Shown here one piece after another: positions 23,100 to 36,137 of a stretch of 64,000 nt of DNA (position 1 is its first letter; the number at the start of each line of letters is the position of its first letter). Below the pieces are notes generated by a model. That model saw only the letters and a list, made by a program, of their open reading frames with translations. It did no database searches and was not told the origin of the DNA. Position numbers and translations under genes: made by a program. Origin of the DNA: Solenopsis invicta (Eukaryota > Arthropoda > Insecta > Hymenoptera > Formicidae); the NCBI RefSeq assembly GCF_016802725.1, contig NC_052669.1, forward strand, positions 3,310,501-3,374,500. The letters are read 5' to 3'.

Positions 23100-25720
23100 A
23101 AGAGTAGTATAATGTAATAAGTATTACGTTAATATCTTTCTAGCTATTTCTCTAGAGAAAGAGAGATAAATACTAACATAAACATTCGGATTCATAACAC
23201 GCATTCATTACCATGATGACCTATTAGAAAGATAATTAAAAATTTTATTTTATTTTTATTAATCTTAAAATGGGGTGAAGCAACTTTGTGAAAAAGTAAA
23301 GAAGGCTTTCAGAACAGTCCAGTGACGGAAAAACTAATCAACGAGCAACAGGAATTTCATGAATATCGAAACTGGAGTTAACGAATGACTTTCTTCAGTA
23401 TTATAAGGTACTATAAGTTTATTCGCTGCAAAGTTGCCTCTATCGTTAATGCAATACAATCTCATCTTGTAGAGCATATTCTGATCAATAGGAAATATTT
23501 GTATCAATCAATGTAATATTATTAAAGTGATACATTATTGAAAAAGAATGCAATTAAGTAGGTTTTAATAATATTTTCTAACTTTTTATATTACGTTTTT
23601 TAATTATTTAAAGTAAATTATTTAAAATGTATATGTTTTGCATTGCCAATTAGCAGTACGAAATATTTCCAAAATATTTTAATTTTTTTCTGAACCAAGT
23701 TCCTTTTAAAACAATTTCATAAATTTTTTATAGCATTATCATATAAAGTAATTCTAGCATTTTATTATATATTATTAATATTACATCTGATTGTTATATT
23801 TCTTAAAGATTACATTTTAGGCATATTATAAATCTTTGATTCATGAATTCATTGATTATCCATGTGCGAAAGTTCTTTCGACCTCGTCACCCATGTAGCG
23901 CTATTCGATACGCTCGGAGACGCCGGAAATGTACTATCGCAATCACTCCCAGGGTGCCTCAACTTTGGGATTTCGATTTTACGTCGAAGTTAAGTCGACA
24001 TTTATTTGGATCGCTCCTTCCGCCCGAATGTAGCTAGCCCGGCGGTTTTCCTTACAACGGGAAAACCGTGAAGCGTCCCACGAGCGCACGCTGGAAGCCG
24101 CGAGAGTCTGAAAGTCTGGTGGGACTGTTCCGCAAACTTCATTTCGTCACACACGTACGGAAAAAGTGTGCGAGATCGTTGAATCCGAATCACAATATTC
24201 CCAGTGGACTCGCGGCGGGCTCTAATACACGTATTTTCATGAAACGAGGGCGCTTTCGAAATAAGATTCCGATCGATTTTTTCGTCGTTTACCGCACGCC
24301 CGCAAATGCGCGGCATTTTGTGACTATTAGGGCCTCCATCGCGCGAGTCTCGAGAGGCCTGAGATAAGACGCTCTTGACACTGTGCCAGGAAATTTTGCT
24401 ACATGCGTATCGCGTGATTTTATCATTGAAAATTTTATGTATTAATGAAATTAGTATTATTTTGTATTTTTCTTCTTCGACATCTATTTTTATATAGGTA
24501 CTTTTTATATATTGTTGTCTGTTTACTTATTTTTTACCAAGTCAAATGTATGACTCTTATCAATACTATAATATTTTTTCATATACCAGCTTTCTGAATA
24601 AGTTACTCTTTTAAATAGTAATAATGTTATTACTGAATTACTGAGTAATTTTTATAATGATTGTGTAATTAAGAGGTATATATTAAAAGCGGATCTATAG
24701 CAAATCTATGGCACATGTTAAAAGCGGATCTATAGAAATTTACAGTTAAAAAAAGATTTTAATATATTGCTTTAACGATGCTCTCAAGAATTATGAAAGG
24801 ACGCGCTTGAGTGTTAGTCTGAAATCAGTTCTAAGTTATTCGCGCTCCAACTAAATCGAAGCATTTTCTTCACTTTTTCAAACTTTCACTTCGGCAAAAA
24901 GTATTGACAGAAACGTCGAACTTTGGTCTTTACTTAGTTTAATTGACTATAGAAAGTATATAAAATAAAAATAATAAAAATCTACTACGTGGTAGGGTGC
25001 AACATCTGCATTTATCACCTTTACTATTAAAGCTAGCTAACCTGTTTTCCATAAATTTTGACGTATTAACATACCACAAATGATAAATTGATAGTAATTA
25101 AAAAAATATATATTTGATGTATTACTAGATGAAATAAATATGCCAAAATGTTAGAAATGTGAGTTATTTTGTGTAATATTTTATCTAAAAAAGTTTTAAT
25201 GAATTTCTTGAGTTAACGTAAATCTTTTTCGACAAAAATTTAATGATTATGGTTTGTTATTTTTTAATTATCAGCATCTATTTTATTATTGCAAGACCTA
25301 AATTGAATTTCTTTTAAGAAGAAGCTAGTTAAAAGTTTCTCGCAAAACGGACGCAAAAAAATGATTTATGTACATACATTTTTAAAGTTTAATTCACGAG
25401 ATATTTAATAATGTTCTATTAATTTGTGAGAATGTTGACTTCAGATTAGAGATTCGATCAAATAATTATATATAGTATTTATCTTTCGGAGAATTTGTTT
25501 GCAGTCCACGAGTATAGGCGTGCTAATTATATGCGTTGCTTTGAAATGTGTACATACAGGATAATTTAACGCCGGTCAAACGCACGTCTGTAATCAGCGC
25601 AAATTCCACATTTGGCCCTCAAAGAGCTTTCGGACGTTATGTGAGAAGGAATACATAGATTACTGAGAATATGAATCTCTGAATTCACCAACATTTATTT
25701 TACCAAAAAAATGAATGATA
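23100..25720. other. No gene seen outside the CpG-rich paralogue
   Basis: AT-rich DNA on both sides surrounds a CpG-rich patch at 23.86-24.37 kb. A short duplicate, AAAAGCGGATCTATAG, occurs at about 24686 and 24719. No open frame with features was found. Confidence 0.55.
24080..24330 (+). repeat. CpG-rich dispersed sequence, paralogue 1
   Basis: This aligns with 27360-27600 in the same orientation. Shared blocks are GTCTGGTGGGACTGTTCCGC against GTTTTGGGGACCACTCGGTA, AAACTTCRTTTCG, RTGMATCCGARTCAC, TTCCC followed by GGA and GCGCGGG-like words, and GYGCGAAATRAGATT-like blocks. Similarity is moderate. It indicates an old duplicated sequence, not convergent composition. No shared reading frame is evident. 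Confidence 0.5.
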
Positions 25721-25727
25721 AAATAAA

Positions 25728-25781
25728 GTACATCTATTTACAATATACATATATGTATACTTATATTGTAAATAAATGTAC
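25728..25781. repeat. 54-bp near-perfect palindrome
   Basis: GTACATCTATTTACAATATA pairs with the mirror end TATATTGTAAATAAATGTAC around a CATATATG centre. Only a few positions fail to pair. It could extrude as a cruciform or form a short hairpin RNA. AT-rich palindromes of this size also arise by chance slippage. Confidence 0.8.
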
Positions 25782-26001
25782 AATTATTTCGTAACTTGAT
25801 ATATGTATATAATATTACACGGAAAAAGATTTGTTAAAACAACTAATATATCAGAAAGTTTAGTGGCCTCATTTATATCGTAATATAATGGTAATAATGT
25901 TATTTGTATACTGTGTTTATCGTAAATATATTCTCTAAATCAAAATCCTGAAATCTTACTGATTTGCAGTGCTTATACTCAAACTGTAATCATCACCCAT
26001 A

Positions 26002-26079
26002 CAGTACAGAATATTCCAGTAATGCTGCAGTAATATTTTTTATAATATTACTGAAATGTTGCTGAAATGTTCCGTACTA
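26002..26079. repeat. Short imperfect hairpin
   Basis: The left arm AGTACAGAATATTCCAGTAA and the right arm, reverse-complemented, AGTACGGAACATTTCAGCAA pair onward into TTCAGTAATATT. The arms are about 35 nt with a minimal loop. It is probably a tiny MITE remnant. The pairing is too AT-rich and mismatched to call a miRNA. Confidence 0.5.
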
Positions 26080-27359
26080 TATTTCACTATTCATTGTTTT
26101 TCAATAAATAATACATTGATTCCGATTTCAAGATTGATATACATTATTTTAATATGTATTTTCCAAACATCTTCGAAAATATAATGAAACATGCATACAT
26201 AATAATAATGAAGATGTTTGAAATAAGTATTTTTTGATCTTAAAGTCAGTCACAAAAATTTAACCTGTAATTAATTGGGTGCAAGAATGACCATTATGTT
26301 GTATTAATAGCGTGCTAACTTTCAGTTACGTCGTTCTGCACATTTGCAGGCCATATAAATTGAAATATGTACCCATTAAATTTTCCTACACCGTAAAGGG
26401 AGACCGTCGTAATTGAGTCCTAAACATTCAATTACCATTTGTCCTATGCGCACACCCAGTTGCTTCACTTAGAGAATAGAAATTCTAACACCTGATTATC
26501 TAGATATGAAAAGAACAAAGTATTGTGTTTCTTTCTCAACCTGGACCTGCATTCTTTCATACAACTACCAAATATACATAAAGATAAACTTTGCATATGA
26601 ATACCACAGTAGCGTATCTAAAATATGCAGCAGATTACTCAGATTTCCCTACATAATTTATGACTTAGATGCGTTTATGCCAGATCTTAGGTTGGCGATA
26701 TTCGGGTTCTCTATCTTAACTAACTCCTATCAGGGGAGTTAAACTCTTAGTCATGTGGAAATCGCGACGATGTCCCGGCTGATTACACGGAGGATTATCT
26801 AATTTGCAGTTGCACATATATAATTTACTTATCCGGATTATAATAAAAGAAGAAAATGTTAAAACACTACGAAACTGGGAAACCAGGAAGTGAGAGTTTA
26901 GTATATTTATACGCCAGGCTATGGTATTCTTCGATAATTTTTGTACTTTGTATTTTATATATGTAATTAATTATATTATTATATCATTTGTTTCTCTCTC
27001 TTATTAACTCTATATGGAAGCTTTTGTCATTTATTTGCGTATACATTAATTAAACGCTAAATAGCTAATGATTAAATATGTATATCAACTATTTGAGAGA
27101 AAATTATTACATCGCTTTAAATTTTCTACATCGCTTTAAATTTTTAATTTCTTTTGAGTGTTAAAAGATGAACGACAATCCCACGCATTCTTTTGTGTGC
27201 TGACTTGTGGCTGTTTGCGAAATTTGAAATTACTCAAGTTTATCGGTTACTCGAGACGTCTCGTTTTCACGCGGAGTCAATGAGGCTCATTTGGTGCGCA
27301 CGTAATCGCGTGCCACTCAGACGTTTTTCTTGAAAGCGGAGAATTCGCGTATTCGCACG

Positions 27360-27600
27360 AAGTGGGGAAACCTCCAAGAGGCTTTCGAAGTTTTGGGGAC
27401 CACTCGGTAAACTTCGTTTCGACTTACCGAGGGTAAAGAACGACGCGGGATCGGTGCATCCGAGTCACGCTGTTCCCGGAGGATTTTGCGCGGGTCTCGT
27501 TTGGGTACACACTCCGCGCGATGCGAAGCGTTCTCGACGTGCGAAATGAGATTTCTCTTGATTTCTTCTGCATCCGAATCCGCAACGAGATGTACGCGCG
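27360..27600 (+). repeat. CpG-rich dispersed sequence, paralogue 2
   Basis: This is the counterpart of 24080-24330, with the same block order: GAGGCTTTCGAAGTTTTGGG, GTAAACTTCGTTTCGAC, GGTGCATCCGAGTCACGCTG, TTCCCGGAGGATTTTGCGCG and GTGCGAAATGAGATTTCTCT. A minus-strand frame of 127 codons overlaps it but has no equivalent in the other copy. It is therefore probably not coding. Confidence 0.5.
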
Positions 27601-27930
27601 TCATAGAGACGCGGCTGCACGATGACATCGTTATAGTCAGCCACTTTGTTCGCGACGCGTTGTGCTCATTTGCGTTAGATCTGATGAGACTCTCTTTCAC
27701 ACATTAGTTTTTTCATACATCCAGTTGGACCTCGTTAATGAAAAACTCCATGTTGCAGGCATCTGTATGTCTACAATAACACAACAATCTGCGGGATATG
27801 ACAATATGTGCGTATATTACGTACTATACGCTGATATACGAAGCAGTCTGAGAAGAAATTATATTCTTGTCTATCTTCCACGTAGGCTCATATTCTCAAT
27901 TTGTCTTACATTTATTATTGAGATTCTATA

Positions 27931-27933
<3 letters not shown>

Positions 27934-28012
<79 letters not shown>
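27934..28012. repeat. Compound (TA)n(TG)n microsatellite
   Basis: About 20 TA units run directly into about 19 TG units with no interruption. The reading frames across it are dipeptide repeats and are not genes. Confidence 0.95.
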
Positions 28013-28014
<2 letters not shown>

Positions 28015-28517
28015 CACAAATTTTATACTTAATTTTAGCATGATGATGTATGTAAATTTTATGTATAACCCTACATATTCCACCTACACTAACCCACTCT
28101 AGTAAGCGCAATTTCTAAGCGCTAAACCAAATCCAGTTATGCCCAGCTATGCCATTGGTCATCAGAGAGTCCAACACCTTGTTATGTTAAAGTTAATAAT
28201 TTAGTTACTTATGTTTAAAAAATTTAGATTATAAATATTCTGCCAATGAAAGTGTGAAATGTATGACGATTTTGTGTTACATTAATTAAGAGCGGCTTAT
28301 TTCCTCGCACATAAAATTTACGTGTCTTAAAAGCAATACCAATCTAGGATTGAAGCCATATTTCGATAAAAGTGAAAATATGTTGAAAATATGGGTCATA
28401 GAGTACGCTATACGTACTTATATGTATAGTTTATATTAAAATCAAAAACTATCTAATATTGAGGAATTGTATATTATATAGCATATGAGTTTATTGTCTA
28501 CGTTTCAATCTTCACAG

Positions 28518-28979
28518 CAGTAGCGTAGTAAAGGAGAAGGCGGAGAAAGCGCTTTGCCTTGGATCGGCGCCGTCTTAGTAAAGGCGCTAATTTAACAGTA
28601 CAATACTTCCTCGTTACAAGCAGAAATTTTGAATCAAAGATTTACTTGTAACGGAAGACAAAAAGCCATAAACAATCTCGGTTACTCGGGCGAAAGACAA
28701 AAGAAAAGTTAATTAAAGTGGTAAAACTTTTATGGCCAACTCCTTTCTTTTTCATATATTAGGGAGTTTCTATTTGTAACGCGGACAATTTTGTTGCTTG
28801 TAACAGGTAAGCTGTAAACATGTAAACACATTTTTAAAGGATAAAAAAAATAGAATTCTATTCGATGAAAAAAAAATTAGTCTATTGATAGTTGCTAAAT
28901 AGCATAACAAAAAAAGGAGAGGAAGGCGAGAGAAAGGGGAAAACTGTCTCAAGCGTTGTTTTACCTCACTACGCTACTG
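28518..28979. mobile_element. hAT-type MITE with 8-bp target duplication
   Basis: The ends are inverted: CAGTAGCGTAGTAAAGG on the left and, reverse-complemented, CAGTAGCGTAGTGAGG on the right. The flanks are CTTCACAG (28510-28517) and CTTCACTG (28980-28987), an 8-bp duplication with one mismatch. CAGTAGCGTAG-like ends and an 8-bp duplication are the hallmarks of the hAT superfamily. At 462 bp and with no transposase frame it is non-autonomous. The subterminal GCGCTTTGCCTTGGATCGGC sequence also resembles the conserved end regions of such elements. Confidence 0.85.
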
Positions 28980-28989
28980 CTTCACTGCG

Positions 28990-29750
28990 CAGTAGATTTG
29001 AATGACTTTTGTACCAAGTTACTGTGCTAATCTTCAAATGTCGGCGCTCGTAAATAGTTCCGACTAATTAAGGAAAGTGAAGTGTAGGACCATTCGTAAT
29101 ATATGAACACATTTGAAATCAACACCGGTCGACTTTCAGCTAGCACGCGGTTTGTGTCGTTTAAAGGCGAAAATGCTGTTTCGGGAGGACGTCACCCGAT
29201 GCCTGCGGGCTTCTCGATGCGCGCGAGGGTCACTTGAGTGAGAGCTACGCTCGAGTTTCAAAAGTGAACCGACGTGATCCGTTTTGTCCCGCTTTGTCAG
29301 CATTTTCTGTACTTCGAAACGGCGCGAAGTCTTTCGTCAACGATTTGCAACGTTATTTTGTTAACATAGCGCTATCGATTTTCTCGCGTGGCTCAGGTGA
29401 CGCTACGGTTTTTTTCCGCGGACGGTTGCAATCCTTTTTTTTTGAAAATAAATCTTTTAACATACCTCTCCCGTGTGTACCCATGAAAATATCTCGCGCA
29501 TCTAATGGAAAGTCTACCGCAAATCGATTGCTCTCGTAAAATTGTATGCAACGAAGATCGAGAAATGTGTAACGCGACCGCGGTTTAGTTCTTTCGGTGA
29601 AACTCTGATTTGCGAGTGAATCTTTATCCAGTTTTCATTTATAACATATGTTATAAACGTATTATCTATTGTAATACGTAATATTCATTTTTGTACGTAA
29701 CATCTATCATTATCGTGAAGTTTTTTTAAGGGAGAAGGAATCAAAGTACC
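28990..29750. other. CpG-rich patch, no gene supported
   Basis: A CpG-rich block at about 29.10-29.60 kb carries a 101-codon plus-strand frame with no domain. The rest is AT-rich. I see no splice sites that would join it to anything. Confidence 0.5.
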
Positions 29751-29752
29751 TA

Positions 29753-29974
29753 CACTGAGAAAAAAAATTTGTTGAAAAAATAACATATTTAATCTGATTC
29801 GATCAACTAAACATTGGATTAATTCAATTATTTAATTGCACAAAAGAGTTGTAGTTTATTCATGTCAACCATTCAAGTTTTTTTAAATCAAGAATTAACT
29901 AAACCAACTCAATATTTAGTTGAACGTATTGGACTAATATTATAATTTTTCAACAAATGTTTTTTCTCAGTGTG
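29753..29974. mobile_element. MITE with CACTGAGAAAA ends, about 220 bp
   Basis: The left end is TA followed by CACTGAGAAAAAAAAATTTG and then TTGAAAAA. The right end is TTTTTCAACAAATG followed by TTTTTTCTCAGTGTGTA. Internal AT-rich arms (AACTAAACATTGGATTAATT against the AATATTTAGTTGAAC side) also partly pair. TA at both borders suggests a Tc1/mariner-type target. There is no coding capacity. Confidence 0.8.
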
Positions 29975-29979
29975 TATGC

Positions 29980-31126
29980 AAAATTGAATTTATTATTCGA
30001 AAATGTCATTATTCTAAAATGTTGAAGAGAATATTTTTGCATTTTGTTTCCCAATGCCAACATTATGGAATATAAAAAAAACGGTTTTTTGTTAAATTTT
30101 ATTTGAAATTTTCAGAATGTTATTGAATTTTCCATTTTATAAATTTGTTTAACTCCCTATAATGGAAAATATATTTTTACTTTTTAATAGTTTTTTATAA
30201 AATGTTTTATTTGCAGATTATTTGTTTATAAATGTATTAAACATAGTGTGTGGTAAATGAAATGATAGTTCGTAATCGGTGAAGCTCTTTTCTAACACAC
30301 CACACGCGTGATTTACGAATTACTCTAACTGGCATGAACAATCAGTATTAACAGTGTGCCATATGATCGACCGAAAGCATCACCTATGGACTAATTAAAC
30401 ATCATTTCGACAAAAGTCTAACGACAACGCTGCGCTAAATACACCCTCCGTAATTGACAATCTACGTAATTACGCTGCGCGATATACCAGCGCGAAATAT
30501 CGCGTATTGAAGCGCTTCACGTGTGTTCCGCGCAGTCGCAGCTATTTATTCGGCGGAATAATGTGACATAATGGAAATTCTAAATGAGAGCCGATTTGCG
30601 TGTCGCGTTACAAACAATGCCATTTTCGCGCTGGCCACGGGTTTGTATTTAAGCCCGACGCAAATAATAATCGCGCGCTACGCGCACGAGGAGGTACGTC
30701 CGCCCGTTTTATTGCCGGATCCGCAAAATTGCCTGCGCAATCTACCTGTCGTCCAACGACCGCGCGCACCTGTGCGCACTCATGCGGATGCAACCAATGC
30801 TACGCGACTGTATCAACGACGAAACACTGACGTACTCGATTATAGTTAATTGAGCATTTTTTAATTTCCCAAGTTTCTTAAAACAGCTGAGTACAAACGA
30901 GGCTGCGTTATGAAAGGAAAAGGTTTAACGTAACGGTGTTTATACCATATTTCTACTCGGATTCGACTAGACGTTATAGTCGCACTAATGCAATACACCA
31001 TACCGTAATATATTTTTCTGCAGATAGCCATTCGTGCGATTGCTTTATGGAAGGACAGAAATTCAATGGCGCTGTTAAGCCCTACTAGTACCAGGAGGAA
31101 TCAGATAAAGCCTTTTCGCCGCCGTT

Positions 31127-31162
<36 letters not shown>

Positions 31163-32100
31163 AAGAGAAAGACAATAAAAAGGGTCGCAGGGCGGCGTAT
31201 GCTTAAAAGATATTTCAATGATAAAGTAATATTCTTCTTGGCAATTTTTCGCATAACGCCGGACAATGCGCACTTTTAATTACGCCGTTACACGCGCGTA
31301 TCGCGGAGATTTTGCAGAATTTTATGTGCGAACTGTTCTCCAGGACGAGCAATGCCGCGCAGTAAATGCGCGTATAAATGTTCGCAGCGATGCGTGTCGT
31401 TATCGCATGAATATGTAAACACGGCCTCGCCTTTTACCCCCGAAAGACTTTTCCGTTCTTACTTCCGTTCTGCAGACGAGGCGAAAGCCTCTTTGACGAC
31501 AGCCGACTTTGAGCATTCGACTAACTTTGGTACTATAAAGAGATGTTCATAAGCAGTGAAAGCACCGAAATGGAGTTTGCAGAGACGCGAAGTTTAATTA
31601 TTCAAAGATCCGTCGCTATTATAGCATCGAGTGTCATATGCACGAAACATATTTTGTACGAATTTTTTGCCATCGATGTATACAGTAAGATCAAATGTTC
31701 TAGTAACTTGACATGTAATAACGATGCAGAGCCAAGATTGTGGAATTTTTGTTGTAAAGAATGCGCAATATAAAACAATCTAATTATATAATAAATTGAA
31801 ATACGAAATATATAAATATAAAGTATATATTTTATAATTTATTTCTCTTAAGTTTTATAATAATCTTAAATAAATATCTTGAAGATTAAAATTTAATTTT
31901 AATATTATAAAAAAGAACACATTTGAAATTGATAATAAGTTTCTGTACGCAACTGTATACTTAATTTTTTATTGGCATTTATTTCTTTCATTTTTTATAT
32001 CTGATGTCTGATTTTTTAATATCTAAGTACATAAATAATCAATTATAATACTTATACAGTACTCAAAATACTATTTTAGATTTGTTAATTATGTAAAGCC
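29980..32100. other. No gene seen
   Basis: CpG-rich patches lie at 30.29-30.85 kb and 31.06-31.56 kb, separated by AT-rich DNA. Frames are below 100 codons, and several overlap on opposite strands. No coding signal or RNA gene was recognised. Confidence 0.5.
31127..31171. repeat. (GC)n(GA)n microsatellite
   Basis: A short run of GC dinucleotides passes directly into about eleven GA units and then GAAAGA variants. The alternating GC part could adopt Z-DNA, and the purine run is GAGA-like. Confidence 0.9.
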
Positions 32101-34470
32101 GAATTTGATCAGCGATATAAAATATTTAATGATTAATGTGTTCTTATTGAGTTGCTAAGGAGCTATCACCCACTTTCAGTTTTGGACATAGTTTAGGATC
32201 AACTTTACTGTCATCGTTCATCATCTGTACAGGAGAGAAAGTAAGACAGTTAAAATGACGTAATGTGATCGATATGGAGAATTTTAATAAATGAAATCAT
32301 TTTATTATTCGGCAAAATGGCAAACAACTTTTATTGCATTTATTATGTTAGTTTAATTAATTAGAAAATTTTGAAAAAAGTACGACAATCTGCCGTTTTA
32401 AATAAATGATTACATTAACTGATTGCTATTCATATATATTCTCTTCTATCATATTTATTCAACGTTATTTTTTCATTTAAATAATTTTTATAATTTTATA
32501 ACTTTTCGTATTATAAATGGTTTTGCATAAATATTTAAAGTCACATAAATCTTTTTAACCATTGTTAGTAAATGTTAATTTTATTGTTATTAAGCTTTCA
32601 TATTTATAATGTCGTGTAAGTATACTTTCAAGAGTGTGATTTAATCGAGTTGGCAAAAGTCATAAAGTCCCAATATATTAGAACGTTCTTGCTGAAGGTA
32701 CCAAATGATTAAATCTATGATTTATACATACGTACTTCATGCGCGATTAAAGTCGTTAATTAATAGAAATGCTATTTTTGCACTATCAATAATTCCATCT
32801 CTAAAGATACGTTTATATCATTAGAATCGATTGAAAATACAAAATCCTGCTAATAGCAAATTTTATAATATGTTTATACTTTGGATACGCTTCATGTTAC
32901 AAAATATGTTAACAGATTAATCGTGGTAAAGAATTTAATTAAGTGGGTACAATTAATCAAAATAATCTTATATAGAGTATGATAATTCAAAGTGTTTGAT
33001 GCACGCGAATTTCTCGTAAAGTGACAAATTAGCTGAGGTTCACCTTCCATGTTTAATTGGTTTTCGTTCCTAACGACGATTCGCAACCGCGACATATTTC
33101 CCGTTAATCAGACGCCCAGCTCGAAACTTTTTCCATCCGTTTTGCCTGTAACCCCAAAGCGACCTCACTCCACGTCGTTTACTTCAACTTTCTCAAAGCG
33201 GCGTTTTTTCGACAACGGTCGAAATATTTAACGGCGGAGAGGAGGGGGAGGGGGTAAACTTCCAAACGGCAGCGTGTGGCCGGGTGAACGATATGTATGA
33301 TTAGCATGGCGACTCGTTAAAAACCTCCTCCGGCAAGTAGAAGTTACGTTAGGCTTCGATTTTGCGCGTACGTTCCGTATAAATCGCGCACCACAAATTA
33401 AAAAAGTTAAGTTGTCATCCGGCATATAACATGGGAATATCTCGTACGTAGATGGTTGGTTTTATGTATCTTGACATTTTCTTACTGTATATATTAATAT
33501 ACTTCTTTAGTAATAATTTGAAAATTTATTTGGAATTATCAATGGTTTTTTTATCTTACTTTACAATTCATGAAAAATTACAATAATAATGTCTTACTGT
33601 GTCCAGCGAATGTGAATGAGACATAGGAATTTTAATTAATTTTAATTAATTTTAATTAATTTTGATTGACATTATCGCGAAACATTTCTTGTTTTTCCAC
33701 TTTAGGAATAAATTAGAAATAATTTAGCGTTCTGACGTGTCTATAATATTGTAATATCAGTTAATCAAGATATATGATCATGAATTATGTATTGTATTAT
33801 AATGTCAAAGTCGCTTCTCTTATATATCCGATTGATCATTTTTTTTTATTTTCTAATAAATCTTCTCTCGAGATACATTGACCACTTACGATTATCGCTT
33901 ACGCTTTTATATCTTGCTTTGCTCTATTTCTAAAAACAATGATCGATATACGTCAGTCCAATGTGATCGTTAATAGTGGAGAATTCACCGAGTCGAACGT
34001 TTATATAAAGCACAATGTGTTAGAGATAACGGGTTGTATGGCATTATATTTTCATAAGTAAAAAAGATTATCGGTCACACTGTAATGATCGCACCTTTTT
34101 GTGTGAGTATAATGAGATTATTTTGTTAGATATTAACGCAAGGAACACATTGTCATTCTATTTTTTTGACGGGCTTTTGTAGTGAACCGTTACGAGCGAA
34201 GCCATGTAATGCTTTTAGCCATTATTATCGTAGCTTCTTTAAAAAGAAGACACACGTTAATTAAAGTATTGTAGCGCGTGTTGCCAGCTAAAAGGTTATT
34301 ATTCTTTTTTAAAAATAATGGTATGTTGCACGCAAATAAGAAATGTGAATAATGCGGCCTACATTTTGCAAAGTGTACTAGTGCATAATCATAATATTAA
34401 TTAAATATGGTTTTAGATTAGCTCTCAGCTATACATACTCTCATATCTTATAAAATTTTAATAGTTTTAT
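32100..34470. other. No gene seen; one CpG-rich patch
   Basis: This is mostly AT-rich DNA. A CpG-rich patch lies at about 33.03-33.43 kb and includes a G-rich run (GGAGAGGAGGGGGAGGGGGT) at 33235-33254. Frames are under 70 codons. Confidence 0.55.
33629..33665. repeat. TTTTAATTAA tandem decamer
   Basis: Three and a half copies of a ten-base unit end in a diverged TTTTGATTGA. It is a simple AT-rich minisatellite. Confidence 0.9.
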
Positions 34471-34476
34471 ATAAAA

Positions 34477-34521
34477 TTATATAAAATGTTAAAATTAACA
34501 TAATTTTAACATTTTATATAA
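34477..34521. repeat. Perfect 21-bp palindrome with 3-bp loop
   Basis: TTATATAAAATGTTAAAATT plus A pairs perfectly with the sequence after the loop ACA. Short related words (TTTATATAAAATTATA) flank it on the left. It is probably a hairpin that arose in AT-rich DNA. Its function is unknown. Confidence 0.9.
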
Positions 34522-34529
34522 TGTTAAGA

Positions 34530-36135
34530 GCACATTGAATTAGTAAAATATAGTGGGTTTTTTTGTATTAAAAAATTTTTAATCAAAAATATTTTTAGAA
34601 AAAAATCTAAATCTAAAGAATCTTCCTGACACGTCTATAATTTTGATCATGAAATCTGAATCTCGAGCTAGATAACAAGTACGTAAAGAGAGAGAAAGAA
34701 CTTGGAGCTTTAAACGAGCACGGAAATAAGAAAATGGAATAAGGAAAATGCGGAAGCTTACTTTATGTTTTATTCGATCTGCCTAGCGTCTTCATTCGGT
34801 CACACGTTCTCGATTTCGCGCACGCTCATCCTCGAGAGTCGCCAAGTGATATTCCTCCTAATGCTGAGAGCATTAAAGTCTTTGCAGTGGGATGACGGAA
34901 AAGTTTGCCGAGTAAGTATAAAGGGGAGACGAACGCTAAAATATTATCGCAGAAAAAACTACTTTACCTAGCACGAACTTGGTTCCTCTCTTTCATCGAT
35001 AGTGTCCATCTGGTTGCCCTGGACGCTATCGTGATACCGTGGTAACATACCCGTTTTCATTCCCCGGCTATATAACGGAATCAACATGCTGAAATTGAAA
35101 TTCGTCAATCGCTCCCATCTGAACTTTTTCTATCATGTTTGACGTGTACAACCTTTGCCCAAAACGATGTATCGAAAATGGGCAAGCAGATATTTTGAAA
35201 TCAATTTGAAGTCTATTCTTTTCCTCGGTAAAAATATAAATACATCGAATCTTTAGTTAAAAGCAATTGAGAATAAAAATCTTCTTCATTTATATTTCAT
35301 ATATATTCAACAGAATCCTCTTACAGTTTTATTACCTTTTCAATTAAAATAAAAGATAATTTGATTCATCGACACGATGAGCAACAGCGGAGTTGCAGCA
35401 ACTATATTGGTCTATAAAATGCAAATATATTCAAATTGTAACAACGGCCAAAATAATAAAGAGTTAAAAAAAATTATTACTCGTCAATAATTTATTGATC
35501 TTTTTTTAACTAAACACATAGTAAAAAAATTGTATAGTTTTCAGAAAAAAATGTCTTTTAAATAAATTTTAATATAAATATAAATTTTAATGGAAGTAAT
35601 AAATAAAAGATCAATTCTTATATAAATAATATAAATAATCATACATTACTATAAATAAGTATTTTATAAAAATTTTATAAAGTATTTTTAATAAAATATT
35701 TTATTTTATTAAAAATATTCGGGTTCTAAGTATCATGTAATAAAATTTTGAGTGTGTTAATTAAGATTTATACGTATTTTATCATAAAAAAATAAAGCAT
35801 GGAATGCGTTCGACAATACAATTGTTGCAAGAGTAAACAATTAATTATCTGAGTAACAATTAATGAATAATTAATGACTTTGTAGCAATTCCGCCCGATA
35901 CCTTCTAGGCCGTCTGCTTCTCTCAGTTTCTTCGTTGCGTTCACACAATATTTAATTACGACATGATTAATTAAAATTTTGCGAACACTAATTACCAGAA
36001 TTTGACTATCGCACGGTCTTCTGCACGTCACTCGCGAAGTTAATCGAATGCAGAAAGTATTTTATTATATTGTGACGTATTTTATTAGAATAAAGTGAAA
36101 AGAACGCGTGATAGAATAAAACTTCACTTTGATGA
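34530..36135. other. No gene seen
   Basis: CpG-rich patches at 34.75-35.12 kb and about 35.88-36.03 kb sit in very AT-rich DNA. No frame with recognisable content was found. Confidence 0.55.
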
Positions 36136-36137
36136 TA

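Noticed and set aside
27926..28111. Minus-strand His/Thr and Ile/Tyr dipeptide frames
   Set aside because: They are direct translations of the (TA)n(TG)n microsatellite.
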